In this document: piece after piece, positions 43,416 to 55,500 of the stretch | Numbering within the stretch: the first letter of the stretch is position 1 | Layout of the letters: each line of letters begins with the position of its first letter | Assembly: GCA_017518735.1 (NCBI GenBank) | Contig: JAFWTY010000027.1 | Span: forward strand, 47,923-111,922 | Origin: Lachnospiraceae bacterium | GTDB taxonomy: Bacteria > Bacillota > Clostridia > Lachnospirales > Lachnospiraceae | Direction of reading: 5' to 3' | Length of the DNA: 64,000 bases | Notes under the pieces: model-generated | Told to the model about the DNA's origin: nothing | Databases searched by the model: none | What the model saw: the letters and a program-made list of their open reading frames with translations, nothing else | Program-made: the position numbers and the translations under genes

Positions 43416-46400
43416 TCACTTAACGAACGCTTTTCCACTTTCCAACATCGTCTTAAAGGAGTTATCCAGGAGTGAGCATCTTAAAGCGGCATCGTCCAAA
43501 TCCATCGGATTACCGTTTGAACCAGAACAGGACAGGCCGGAATCTTCAAAGTCCTCACGCAAATAGCAATATTTATAATTTTCACCGTCTTGTTGAGCAT
43601 AAAGCTGAACCGGCCAGTGGCTATTATCTTCTACCGGAGTCATAACATCGGAAACGCTTCCCGCAATGTAGAAATCCAGCTCTGCTGTCGAAACAGCCTG
43701 CGCAAGAGCCTGATCTCCGGACTTTCCACCCGCCTCAAGGCATTTTGTAACGCTAGTTGCGTTTCCGCTTACGATTCCGTAAGTTACTCCTGCCGCATAG
43801 TTTCTGCAAAGAACGAAGGTACCGATCGGTGTATCTCCGGAAAGATTTGCGATACCGGCCGTAACGGTTCCGGCACTGATTGTTCCGGTATTGATACAGT
43901 CATTTACCAAAAGATCCGTATTTGCATATCCAACCATTCCGGCAGCGCCCGTGGCCGCTGTAATGCTTCCTTTATTGGCACTGAATACCACCTGCGGAAC
44001 ACTTCCTTCGGTTCTGGAATATCCGGCAATACCACCTGCAAATTCCGCGCCGCTGATGGTCGCATTATTGGTAGCATACGCAATCGTTCCGTTGTTGATT
44101 CCGGCAATACCGCCAGCATAGTTTGTAACATCATCGGGAGGAACGGTAAGTGTACCGCTTACTACTACCGGGAATCTTACTTCGTTTGCTTGACCTTCAT
44201 TTTGAGCATAACCGATGATTCCTGTATTCTTGCCCGCGATCAATCCCATAAACCAGGCATTTTTCGCTTTTGTCATGCTCAGGGTGATATTGTTTCCCCA
44301 TATCGTTCCGCCGTTGCAGCCGATCAGAAGACCGATCGCAGAATTTGTACGATCCGGATTGGTCCGGTCTCCCATGATCGCCATATAATTTAAGCTGCCG
44401 TCAGTAACATTCAAATCAGTCAGGTTTAACGGAGCTCTGTTATATCCGATCCATCCGCCCAGGTACAAGCGTCCGTTCAGGATCGCACCCGATGTGAAAC
44501 TGTTATTATAAACAGTTCCGTTATAGTTGTTGAAACCAACCAGACCACCCATATAGAGATTTGCATCTGTATACTTGGGAATCGTATTTATAAAGCTGCT
44601 TATAACAGATCCGTTATTAACTTCCGTAATCTCACCGAGATAATTACCTTCCGTAATCGTTAAAATTCCCTGATATGACGCACGTTTGATAGTCAGTCTC
44701 GCGGGAATTCTGCCAATGATGCCGCCGGCATAGGAAAGACCTGCCGTAGTTGCATCCAAAACATTTTCCCCGCCCTGATCCACGTGTTTCAAGGTGGTTA
44801 CAGGTGTTATCACGGTACTCGGTCCGTCTGCTCCGCCCTGTTCTGCCAGACAATCAATCGTAACGCCGAAATTGTCGGGAATATAGCCAAACAGACCACC
44901 TGCGAAAAGATTTGCCTGTACAAGTTTCTGATTTTTGGGCATGTATGCCTGAGTAAATGAAACTGTAGTGTTTTTCAGTGCAACTACAGTATCGCCGTTT
45001 TTCATATTAAGCGCACCGTTCGCACTATTCTGATGCTCCGCAATTTTGCTGATGATGCCGGCATAATTCGTATTACCGATGGCCGATAAATCATTGGCAA
45101 GCTGATATAACTTGTTGCCTTCCATTATAGCTGTACTGGTATTTGTTCCGTAGCAAAAACCATAAAGGCCGGTATATCCGCCTGCAAACATATTTGCATT
45201 GATTGTCTCATTGCTTCCGGCAACTTTAATCTTACTAAATACACGGTTGGTATTTCCTTTTTCGGCCGAATAAATCGCTCCCACAATACCACCGGCAAAA
45301 TAATCGGCATAAACCTGGATATTCTTAACGGTTCCGTCCAGGGTTTCGTCCGATGGCATTCCGTATACACCTGCAAATCCTCCGACATATGCTTCACCAC
45401 ATATGGAAGTATTCGCATTATCGACATCCGCTACAATCGAAAAACCGCCGTTTGCATCACCAACAACACCTCCGACAGCATATTTTCCATATACTTTGAA
45501 CGGTTTATCCAGTTTGATATTCTTGTTTCTGCCGGCTGTGTTGACATTAATCTGCGTTCCGGCAAAACCACCCACCATGTTGCGCCCCATAATAACCGCA
45601 TTATCAGGATAGGCATTGTTCCAGCTTCCGCCCGAATGACCGATTCCTACAATACCGCCTACACCGTCCTGTCCGTAAACAACAGCCTTTACGCGGGAAG
45701 AGTATTCCGCGTTCGGATTCAGGAACGAGTATTTACTCTGGGAAAAGCCACAGATTCCGCCAACCGCATTTCCACCGAAAATTGTATTGCCCGGTGCAAT
45801 TGCCTTATAATTATCATAAGTTATATTCGTATATGCAGAAGTTGCTCCGAGCAGACTCAACGTGTAGTTCATCGTTTCATCCGACTGCTCGTTGACCGGT
45901 TTATACAGTCCGCTTCTGGAAATACCGCAGATACCGCCGATACCGGAAATCTGGGTCCATCCGTTAACTCCGTAATACTCTTTCACCGCATCGGCAGAAT
46001 AGGAATAATCCTCCAAAATATCCGCATCCTGCTTTGAAATCAAATTCTGGTCCAGTATCTCACGTCTGATGCCCAGAACAAGGCCGGTATTCTTTAATCC
46101 CGTATAGGAATAATCCAGATAACCGAAGCACTGGGAGACACCGGAGCCGCGATTTGCGCTGGGATGACGGAAGGATAACAATTCCTGATCGGCATCCCCG
46201 ATTCCGATACCTCCTGCCACACCACCGACATACATAATGCCGATGACATTTGCATCGTTTTGAAGTGTCACATTATTCTTCTCAACCAGGCGAACCTGAT
46301 CCATGCAGCCTATCAATCCGCCGACGTAGTTTCTACCGAAGACAAACGGTTTCTTTGTGCCGGTTGCCTCAGTACCTGTACTGCTCGTACAATTTTCAAA

Positions 46401-49400
46401 TCTGGTAAGTCTTGCATAGCCGACCACGCCGCCGACATAGTAGTCATGTTCCACTTTCTTGCGGATGTCACTGTTAAGAAACGCATTTTGGTTCTTCAAA
46501 GCGGAATCATCATATAACCGGAACGCGTTGCAGTCTTTTACGGTAACACTGTAATTACTTTCATCCGCCAGGTCGATATACCAGCCCTGCAGACCGCCAA
46601 CTTGCACATTTTTGCCCCAAGGCCAGTGGAAATCCAGAATAATTCCATCCATGGTAATACCGGCAATACCACCGATATTTGCACAATGGAAGTATTTATT
46701 GGAAGAATCCTTGCATCTTGTTACATCATTATTATTCTCATTATTCTTGTCCAGCTTCAGCATATCTTCATATACATAGACGATATGTTTGCCGTCGTGG
46801 ATCAGATCATCCCCGGCTATCTCGCCTCTGCTGATACAATTCTCGATCGTAATCTTGGTTACGGGATAAACCACGGTTCCGGTAATGGATTTCTGAGAGC
46901 CCGCAACAATTTTACCGTTCCTCGAATATTCCCCGAAAATCGCATATCCGTCGCTGTAATACTGGCGGCGAACCCCGTAACTCTGCTCTTCCTTTTTCTT
47001 TTGTGCATCGTTAAGTCCGGTCGTTGCTTTAAACTCTCGAATCACATAGGCACGACCTAAAATACCGCCGACATTTTCCATACCGGTAACATGGCCGTAG
47101 TTTTTAAGATTGGAAAGCGTAATCTCCGTTGCCGCCGAATTCACGGTCCAGGATTCTCTTCCGAGAATACCGCCTACGTCCGTTTTTCCGTTTATAAAGC
47201 TTCCGCCGTTTGTAAAGTCCTTGGTTCCGTAAACCTCATCCGTTATCGTATCTGTTGCCTCATCGGCCGAACTTACGGAACGCAGGGTAAGATTTGTCAT
47301 AAGGCCGAGATTGTTGCCCGCAAATCCGCCTACCATATTTGTATATACAAACGCTCCGTCCTTTACGTTGCCGGAGGAATCGATATATTTCATCTCTTCC
47401 ATTCCGATGACACGATGTGCATTTAATGCAAGATCCGTAATGGTTCCGGAATTTTCCGCAAAAAGACCGAGCGGATACATACCTGCATTCGAATTGATAT
47501 GGCAGGGATGCATTTCACGTCCCGTTACGACTTCAACCTCATCGATATAAGTCCAGTTTACGTCGTCAACGTGTTCCGCCGTTCCGGCTACATATTTTCC
47601 GAAATCGCCCAGATCATAGGAAGTATTTGTAAGCCATTTCTCACGTTCGGTCTTTCCGTATACTCCGTAAGCCATATTGGCACTGAATGCAATATACAAA
47701 TTGCTGATGGTATAAACACCGCTGCCGTCTTCCTTCACGCCCGTGAACGTATCGTTAATGCCAAGAGATCTGAAACCGGGGAATGCATAATAAGACGTAT
47801 CGTCCTTATTTGCGTCTGTGATCGAATCCTGACGGTTGATTCCATAATCATATCCGTCAAAATGAATTCCTGCTTTTCCGCCATTGTCGGAAAGCCCAAC
47901 CGCATAGGAACTTAAATACCAGTTATCGGGATCTGTTCCTCTTCCGGTAAACTCCTTCCAATCAATATCATCTTCCAGGCGGAAGGTTCTCTCGCTTACA
48001 CCCTTCTTATAATCGGTTTCAAAACGAACATTATACAGATGGCGTCCGTTTTTGATCTCATATTCCGTCTTCGCGCCGCTTTCTTTTACGGAGGCGAAGG
48101 TAGGAGATTCGATATTACTGTCGCGCTCCTGTGTCTTGGTGACTACGCTGCAGCCCAGTTCGGTCACATCGAGACCGAAACGATAGAAACTATACGTATT
48201 TAACAAACTCTCATCCGGTCTGTTGTCGTCATGTGCCGCTGCAAGAAGATAAGACTGTGCCTGAACATCCGCTGCATCCAATATGATATGAACTTCGTTT
48301 TTTGTAGTATCAACCCAGATCGGAAGGCGAACTTTTTTCTTATTATCTTCCGCGGTTCCGCCATCCAGTTCATCATAATAATTGGAACCCTGATAGAAAG
48401 TAACTTCGGCGGTCACGGGATTCTTTTCCGCTCCGGATGCTCCTTTGACAGTAGTCGTGGTCGCTCCCGCACCGAGCGTTACTTTGATCATCATCAACGG
48501 ATCGTCTTTATCCAGTTCTTCACCGGAAATCGGATAAAATGTAATCGTATACTTCGTATCCGCGGTAACCATTTCCTTTTCGGGAATGACCAGATCAAGC
48601 GTATTTCCGTTTTCAAGACGGACACCTTCCGCCGTTGTTTTACTTCTGCCTTCCAGAGGAAGGGAAAGGCTTTCTGCCGCGCAATATCCGACCAGAGTAT
48701 TTCTTCTCGTATTCTCCGTACGATCCAGGAGGCTCGTCATTCCGCCGCTTCCCGTATAGGAGAATCCGTCCACACGGTCACTGTAAGATACCGAAAATAC
48801 CTGCTCGGCTTCCGGAGAGAATTCCACCCAGATCGCACCGTTTAAGACAGAACGGTCTGAAATATACGGAGTGATCATGTCAAAAAGGAGTTTTGTTCCG
48901 GCGGGAACCGTTACTCCCGGATTGTTGACAGGATCTTGGGAATTCAAATACGTCTCATAATCACCGGGATTTGCATAAATACAATAAATCTTTCCCTGAT
49001 ACTTTGTTTTATCCGTTCCGGGAACGGAAGCAGGAACATTTGCCCAGATAACATTGCCGGATCCGGAAGAATCCGTATCCCAGCGATAAAAATCGCCGTC
49101 ATCATAAGAAATCGTCGTTCCGTTAAAAAAGTCGTGGCTTGAGGGCGTTGCAATCAGGAATCCACCGGTACCGGAATCACTGTCATCACCTAACTGCTTT
49201 ACAACTTTCTTCAGTTTTTCATCATAGGCTTTGGAGGAACTCCATTCCGTCAACTGATTCTGAACCGCATAGAAAACGGTTTCCGCACCTGTATTTTCCT
49301 TCTTGAACTGGCTCCAGTCCTGCCATGTAAGAATGCCTACCACGGTAAGTGTGATCAGGATCATCATCAAAACAAGCACAACAATCAGCTCCACTAACGT

Positions 49401-49451
49401 GAAGCCGCTGTTGGCATTTCTTTGATTATCTTTTCTTCTTACTTTCAGCAT
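43416..49451 (-). CDS. Giant pilin-adhesin with GLUG-type repeats
   Basis: A 2011-residue protein with a prepilin leader cleaved after Gly16 before FTLVELIVV (Glu5 present) and a pilin-type helix (QDWSQFKKENTGAETVFYAVQ). Residues about 60-650 hold several unassigned beta-rich segments. From about 700 to 1880 some 25 repeats of the form VGG-h-hG-x-x-x-G appear (VGGILGRESW, VGGVVGYARL, AGGIAGYSRT), like the GLUG repeats of bacterial surface proteins that build a right-handed beta-helix. The normal size of a minor pilin is 150-300 residues. It is not a fused frame error, as no internal stop or shift was seen. It likely works as a large tip adhesin. Confidence 0.88.
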   Translation of the reverse strand: MLKVRRKDNQRNANSGFTLVELIVVLVLMMILITLTVVGILTWQDWSQFKKENTGAETVFYAVQNQLTEWSSSKAYDEKLKKVVKQLGDDSDSGTGGFLIATPSSHDFFNGTTISYDDGDFYRWDTDSSGSGNVIWANVPASVPGTDKTKYQGKIYCIYANPGDYETYLNSQDPVNNPGVTVPAGTKLLFDMITPYISDRSVLNGAIWVEFSPEAEQVFSVSYSDRVDGFSYTGSGGMTSLLDRTENTRRNTLVGYCAAESLSLPLEGRSKTTAEGVRLENGNTLDLVIPEKEMVTADTKYTITFYPISGEELDKDDPLMMIKVTLGAGATTTTVKGASGAEKNPVTAEVTFYQGSNYYDELDGGTAEDNKKKVRLPIWVDTTKNEVHIILDAADVQAQSYLLAAAHDDNRPDESLLNTYSFYRFGLDVTELGCSVVTKTQERDSNIESPTFASVKESGAKTEYEIKNGRHLYNVRFETDYKKGVSERTFRLEDDIDWKEFTGRGTDPDNWYLSSYAVGLSDNGGKAGIHFDGYDYGINRQDSITDANKDDTSYYAFPGFRSLGINDTFTGVKEDGSGVYTISNLYIAFSANMAYGVYGKTEREKWLTNTSYDLGDFGKYVAGTAEHVDDVNWTYIDEVEVVTGREMHPCHINSNAGMYPLGLFAENSGTITDLALNAHRVIGMEEMKYIDSSGNVKDGAFVYTNMVGGFAGNNLGLMTNLTLRSVSSADEATDTITDEVYGTKDFTNGGSFINGKTDVGGILGRESWTVNSAATEITLSNLKNYGHVTGMENVGGILGRAYVIREFKATTGLNDAQKKKEEQSYGVRRQYYSDGYAIFGEYSRNGKIVAGSQKSITGTVVYPVTKITIENCISRGEIAGDDLIHDGKHIVYVYEDMLKLDKNNENNNDVTRCKDSSNKYFHCANIGGIAGITMDGIILDFHWPWGKNVQVGGLQGWYIDLADESNYSVTVKDCNAFRLYDDSALKNQNAFLNSDIRKKVEHDYYVGGVVGYARLTRFENCTSSTGTEATGTKKPFVFGRNYVGGLIGCMDQVRLVEKNNVTLQNDANVIGIMYVGGVAGGIGIGDADQELLSFRHPSANRGSGVSQCFGYLDYSYTGLKNTGLVLGIRREILDQNLISKQDADILEDYSYSADAVKEYYGVNGWTQISGIGGICGISRSGLYKPVNEQSDETMNYTLSLLGATSAYTNITYDNYKAIAPGNTIFGGNAVGGICGFSQSKYSFLNPNAEYSSRVKAVVYGQDGVGGIVGIGHSGGSWNNAYPDNAVIMGRNMVGGFAGTQINVNTAGRNKNIKLDKPFKVYGKYAVGGVVGDANGGFSIVADVDNANTSICGEAYVGGFAGVYGMPSDETLDGTVKNIQVYADYFAGGIVGAIYSAEKGNTNRVFSKIKVAGSNETINANMFAGGYTGLYGFCYGTNTSTAIMEGNKLYQLANDLSAIGNTNYAGIISKIAEHQNSANGALNMKNGDTVVALKNTTVSFTQAYMPKNQKLVQANLFAGGLFGYIPDNFGVTIDCLAEQGGADGPSTVITPVTTLKHVDQGGENVLDATTAGLSYAGGIIGRIPARLTIKRASYQGILTITEGNYLGEITEVNNGSVISSFINTIPKYTDANLYMGGLVGFNNYNGTVYNNSFTSGAILNGRLYLGGWIGYNRAPLNLTDLNVTDGSLNYMAIMGDRTNPDRTNSAIGLLIGCNGGTIWGNNITLSMTKAKNAWFMGLIAGKNTGIIGYAQNEGQANEVRFPVVVSGTLTVPPDDVTNYAGGIAGINNGTIAYATNNATISGAEFAGGIAGYSRTEGSVPQVVFSANKGSITAATGAAGMVGYANTDLLVNDCINTGTISAGTVTAGIANLSGDTPIGTFVLCRNYAAGVTYGIVSGNATSVTKCLEAGGKSGDQALAQAVSTAELDFYIAGSVSDVMTPVEDNSHWPVQLYAQQDGENYKYCYLREDFEDSGLSCSGSNGNPMDLDDAALRCSLLDNSFKTMLESGKAFVK

Positions 49452-49517
49452 TCCGGTTCCTTGTGTTTATGGTTTCTTTATTATCTAAAATGTCTAATAT
49501 TGCTATTGCTTTAAGAT

Positions 49518-52500
49518 TTACTGCTTAACCCAGAAGTAGCCGTGTTCGCCCCCCGGCTCATCCACCCGTGCATAAGTAGCGGAAGTCGTATCGTTACCAT
49601 TATCGTTAATATTGCCGGTAGGTTTTGAAACATATGCATCGCCTACTTTTACCCATCCATGAATCTTTGTACAGCCTTTGAACATTGTTCTTCCTGCATC
49701 TCCTGTCAATCCCTGTCCGGTTTGTCTGCCCTTCCACTGAGTAGGATCTGCGTAAACCCTCTCAAGTGCTCTGCATCTGGTAAACATATCTCTTGTAACG
49801 GTTAGACTCGTGGTCTTAAACGGTGTTAAGTCAATCTCTACCAAAGAATCATTGTATAGATTATAATTACCTCCCTGGCTCATTGCGAACATGCTGAGCG
49901 TAGTCGTTACATTTTTGGTATTAAAGAGCTCTCCGAATGTAACAGATGCAAGTTTCTGGCAGTTCTGGAACATACTCTCAAGGCTTGTTACGTTTGTTGC
50001 GTCCAAATCGGTAAGGTTTACGGTAACCAGACTCGTCCAATCCTGGAACCAGGATTTGCAGCTGTTGCCGATGTAGACAACATCTGCCTCGGACCACCAG
50101 TATACATTTGTACCGTCTTGCCAAACATATACTTTATACTCGGAATTGCTTGCAGTGAAGTCCTTTTTATTTGCAGGCAAATCATTTTCCGATGTAATCA
50201 AAGTATTTCTGGAGAAGGATGTTATAGTGCCATAATTCGTAATGTTTCCACCCCAGTTACTTCCTGTTGTGTCCTTCATATAAGCATATTTCTTCGCCGC
50301 TACACTCCTATCGGTATAGTAACCCCGTCTGCTGTCCTTATCCGCGTAAGCGTAGTAGGAACCGTCCGTATGAGCTGCATCATATGCCGTACCGCATCCA
50401 CCTACAAGAGTCGTACATCCGGTGAACATTCCGGTGCTTACGATGCCGTCCTTGTTTTCAAATCCGACACCGTTATTAATTACCGGATCGAGGGTGTAGA
50501 TGGTCGTAAGGGACGTACATCCGCTGAACATGGATGCCGTATTTGTTAACTGATTGCCCTCGCTGGTGTTATCAAACGTAGTCAAATCCAGTTTCACCAA
50601 GGAACTGCAATTCTTGAACATGGATTCCATGGTGATAACATTCTTACAGGTAAATCCCGGGCCTAACTTCAGCGAATTCAGTGAAGTACATCCTTCAAAC
50701 ATGGAGGACGTATCCGTCAAAGCCTCCGTCGTGAAGGAAGACAGATCTATCGTGGCAAGGGAAGCGCAGTCCTTAAACATGCCGGACATATTTGCAACAA
50801 TCGATGTATTCAGTCCGGTAAAGGAAACGAGAGTTGTAAGGTTTCCGCATCCGCTGAACATATTGCTCATATCCGTAAACGGTGCCGCGGAAAGAGGTCC
50901 TACATTTGCCGCAACTAAACTCGTGCAGTCTTTAAACATTGCAGAAACATTCGTTACATTCTCATAATTCAGTTCGGACGGTAATACAATGTTCGTTGCC
51001 GCCGTCCATCCTTCGAACATGCCGCTTGCATCTTCGTGCACATAGACAACATCTGCCTCGGAATACCATTTTACAGTGGTTCCGTCAATCCAGAACCATA
51101 CATCTGCCAGTTCGTTGATGGAACCGCCGGGCAAAGTCTTGTTCTCATCTTTTAAGTTCTTTGCGGTATCCGGAACAGGTGCGGTTCCCTTTACGAAAGA
51201 AGTAATGTTTGCCGCAGTTCCTCCGAGTTCCGTCTGAACCCAGTTATTTCCATCCACCGTTCCCAGTTTCTTAATAAATGCAATCTTCTGTCTGCAGGTA
51301 AAGTAACCTTTTCCTTCATTTCTTCCCGCAACGCCGTCCGGCCACATATAAGTGCCATTTGTATAGTTGGTCGGATAATCTGCGTAAGCGGTGCCTTTAC
51401 CGCCGACCAGGCTGTCGCATCCTTCGAAGACGCTTGTATTATAAGACTTCGGACTAAAATCACTGTATACATATACCGTTGTAAGATCTTTACAGCCTTT
51501 GAAAGCGTTCACTACGGTATTAACACTCTTTAAGTTCCATCCGCTCCAATCCACCGTTTCCAGTGAACTGCAGTCAATAAACATTTCCTGAATCGTAGTT
51601 ACCTTCTGAACATCCCAGGCAGAAAGATCAAGACTTGTCAATCCGGAGCACTTCTTGAAGGTATAACAAAGATCCGTTACCTTACTTACGTTCCAGTTTT
51701 TAATCGCCTCTAAGGAAGTAAATGCCGAACATCCTTCAAAGGTGGAATACAGGCTGGTCAGACTCTCCGTATTCCAGTTGTCAACTCCGTTATTATCATC
51801 AAGTTCATCGAGCTCAAGGCTTGTGCAGTTCACGAAGGTCTTCTTCATGGTTGTTACTTTGGAGACATCCAAAGCACCGAGACCCGGTGAAACCAAACTG
51901 CTGCAATTTGCAAACATGCTTTCTATGGAGGTCAGCGCACCGTTCTCCTGCTTACCCGTTTTCCATCCCGTGAAATCAACCGTTTCAAGCTGGGTACATC
52001 CGGCGAATGCATAAGAAAGTGATGTGATCTTATCCGTTCCTCCCCAGCCGCTCAGATTAATCTCTTTTAATTTGGACCTATTCTGGAACATCTGGTACAG
52101 GCTTGTCATTGTGATTTCGGCATTGGAATAATCAAGCACGATACCATCTGCCGGGCAGGTGGAAACCATTCCGCCAACCTGGGTTGCATTGGTAAACTTC
52201 CAACCCTGCATCGTAATGTTCGTAAGATTATCGCAACCGGTAAACAGATTGTCTCTGTTGGAGATGATACTTGCATTTCCGTTGTTGAAAATAAGATTAG
52301 TCATTCCGGAACAATCCTGGAATGTGCCGGTAAGGGTTTTCAGGCCCGAAATATCAAGAGGACTCAAATCCACACTCTGTAAGTTTGTATCTCCTCTGAA
52401 CAAATTCTTTATCGAATTCAGTTTGTTGCTGGTTATAACGTTGCTGAAATCAACTCCTGTAAGACTTGTACAAGCATCAAATGAACTGATCATGTTTGTA

Positions 52501-55500
52501 CAGTTCGATAAATCCCACTTAGCCTGTTCGCTACCCAATTGGATACTTTTCAGAGAACTGCATCCTTTGAATGTATTTTCCATAGTGGTAACGTCGCCAA
52601 CCGTCAAACCGCTTACATCCAGTGATGTAAGGGAACTGCAGTTCATGAACGTACCCAGAAGTGAAGTAACTTTGGTTGAATTGAAATTGCTTCCGAATGC
52701 AGGAAGGCTTGTAAGTGAGCCACAATCTGAAAACATATACTGCATCGTCGTCAGTTTATTGTTGGCTCCGGCAGTCATATTGTTAAGATCAACCGTAGTA
52801 AGGCTGCCGCATCCGGAGAACATGGAAGCAACCGTTTCTACATTATCTGCATAGAACGAATTGCCCAAAGTTACACTCTTCAGGTTCGAAGCATTCTTGA
52901 ACATATTGCTCATGCTCGTAACTTCCGTTACATCAAATCCGGTAAAATCAAATGATTCAACCGTTGTAACACCTGACAGGAAATCTGCATAGGATCCGTA
53001 CATGCATACAAGATCGGCATCGGACCACCATTTTACAACATCTCCGTCCATCCATGCATATAAGAAGCAGTCATTCTTTGTGCCATAATCCGCTTTAATG
53101 GAATGAACCCCGGCAAATGTTTTCACATCATCTACGGTATATGCGGCGGGATCCACCATCTGGATGGATTTCGCATGTCCATAACCACCTTTGAAGAATT
53201 TCTGCAATTCACCCCTATTAACGTATACCTTAACGGATTTGTCCTTGAAATAACCCGGTTTTCCGTCACGACCGTCAATATATGCATAGCTGGAATGTGT
53301 ATCCAGAACTTCGCTGAATGCCGTTCCTCTTCCACCTACCAGTTTCGTCGCATTTTCAAACATTACCTGATTCTGGAAAGCGGTAGCCACTTTGAATCTC
53401 GGGGATGCATAAATGGTGGTAAGAGAAGTCTTCGGCACATTGTTAACCGATTCATACTTAAACATACCCTTAAATCTCGTAACACGGTCCGTACTGAATT
53501 TGGAAAGATCCAGTTCCGTCAGGGATTCCGTATATGCGAACATATACTCCATATTCGCAACATGGGAAGTATCCATCTTCTCCAGTCCCTTAATGGTTTC
53601 AAGATTCTTGCAACCGGAGAACAATCCGCTCATATCCGATACCCAGAGCGTATCAAAACTGGACAGGTTGATACTGGTCAAGCTGCTGCAGTCTTTGAAG
53701 GTGTTTTTCAGGGAAGTCAGTCTGTACGAAGTAAGGATTACGGAAGCAAATCCGTTCGTATCATTCGTAAGGCTTGAGCATCCTTCAAATGCAGAAGTCA
53801 TATCCGTACAGTTCTTTAAGTTCCATCTGGCTCCGAGATTTAAGTTCGTCAGGCTGGAAAGTCCCTTAAATGCGCTGTTCAATGATGTAATGTTCAGCAC
53901 GTTCCAGTCGCTTAAATTCAGCTCCGTCATGGAGGTACAGCCTGAAAACGTGCCGCTTAAGCTGGTCAGGTGCACGGTGTTCCATTTACTGAGATCCAGA
54001 GAAGTGAGCGCCTGGCAGTCTTTGAACGTATTCTCCAGACTGGTCGGTTCCATTGCAACCATCTCATTATTTGCATCTTTGGGAAGATGGAGCGTGGACA
54101 GATTTGTGCAACCGTTAAATGTATTCCTTAAAATCTTAACATTCGTAACATCGATCTCTTCAATGTTGATCGTCCCAGCGCCGCAGCCGGCAAACATCTC
54201 TTCCAAGGTCGTCAAACCGGAAGTATTAAACGTGGACGGAAGCGTGATCGATCCAAGTCCGCAGTTTTTAAACATGGCCGTTGCACTTGTAAGGGCACCT
54301 GTTGAGAAACTGTTCAGATTTACGTTCGCGAGGGCCGAACAGCCCTGGAACATTCCGCTGACATCCGTAACGCTTCCGCAGGGTCCGAGAACAACCTCCG
54401 AAAGATTACTTGCACCATAGAATATATTCTTCATGGTTGTAATCTTGGAAAGATTGAAACCGCTGAAAGAGAAATATTTTACTTTTGTATTGTTGTAGAA
54501 GAAGTTGCTGCAGTCCGCCGGCATATAGCAAGTAGTAGCATTGGACCACAACATAAGTTTTGACGGATTCGTATCATCGTGCCATGCATAGATATATCCG
54601 TCTTCCACACTTTCATCATCCACACGAGTTCTTCTTGCCGCGCTCAGTTCATCGGCGGTATAGGCATTGGGGTCCGCCCATTCCATTTCCGTCACTTCCG
54701 ACTCAAAAACTGTCTTGAATCTGTTTTTGCTGACGGTTACTTCTTCTACTGCACCGAGCTGAACTTCCGTGACGGCGGTAAAATCAAATTCTACGACATT
54801 TTTATTTGCATCGTTGTAGATATATTCACAGATTTCGTTATAAGCGTTTGCATACGTAAAACTTACATTTTCATCCGCGGTTTTCACCCATCTCAGGACG
54901 GAACATCCGGGTTTTGTCCGGATCACATAGGTATAATAGCTGTCCACCTGGAAAACATCCGTTCCGCCTTCCACCGTCCAGTAACTCTTTACTACCTTGT
55001 TTTCGCCCTCAGTTTCTTTCCAGAACAGAACCTTAACGGAAGTAATACCCGCGTTTTCTCCGCCGTTCCCGTCTTTTCTGGAAAAATAGACGTAGTTCAG
55101 ATCGGACGTGGGAAGATTCAGCGTTACGACCTTAACAATGTCTTCATCCTCTTCTCCTTCCGAAGATTCGGAACCGTCCGGATTATAGGAGCCGATGTAT
55201 GCATAGTCTCTGCTGTACGGCCACATGTAGATCTCATTGTCCGTTCCGGGATTTCCGAGAGCCGCTCTGGCTTCGTCTTCGGTTTCATATATTTCCCAGA
55301 CATCCCCGTCAAAGACAAAATACACTCCCTTTTCCTGATAGAGCGCTTTATAAACCGTAAAGGACGAAATGTTTTCCGGTAACGCCTTTGTTTTTCCGTC
55401 AAAAAGCTGTTCCTTCGTCCAAACCGTAAATTCACAATCTGTATCCGTAAGGCCGGCGGTCTCCCTGGCTTTTTCCCTCAGTTTGGGAGACAGGCAGCTG

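Noticed and set aside
53413..54420. A 335-codon plus-strand frame opposite the leucine-rich pilin
   Set aside because: It is the mirror of the repeat codons. It has no ribosome binding site, and the minus-strand frame is certain.
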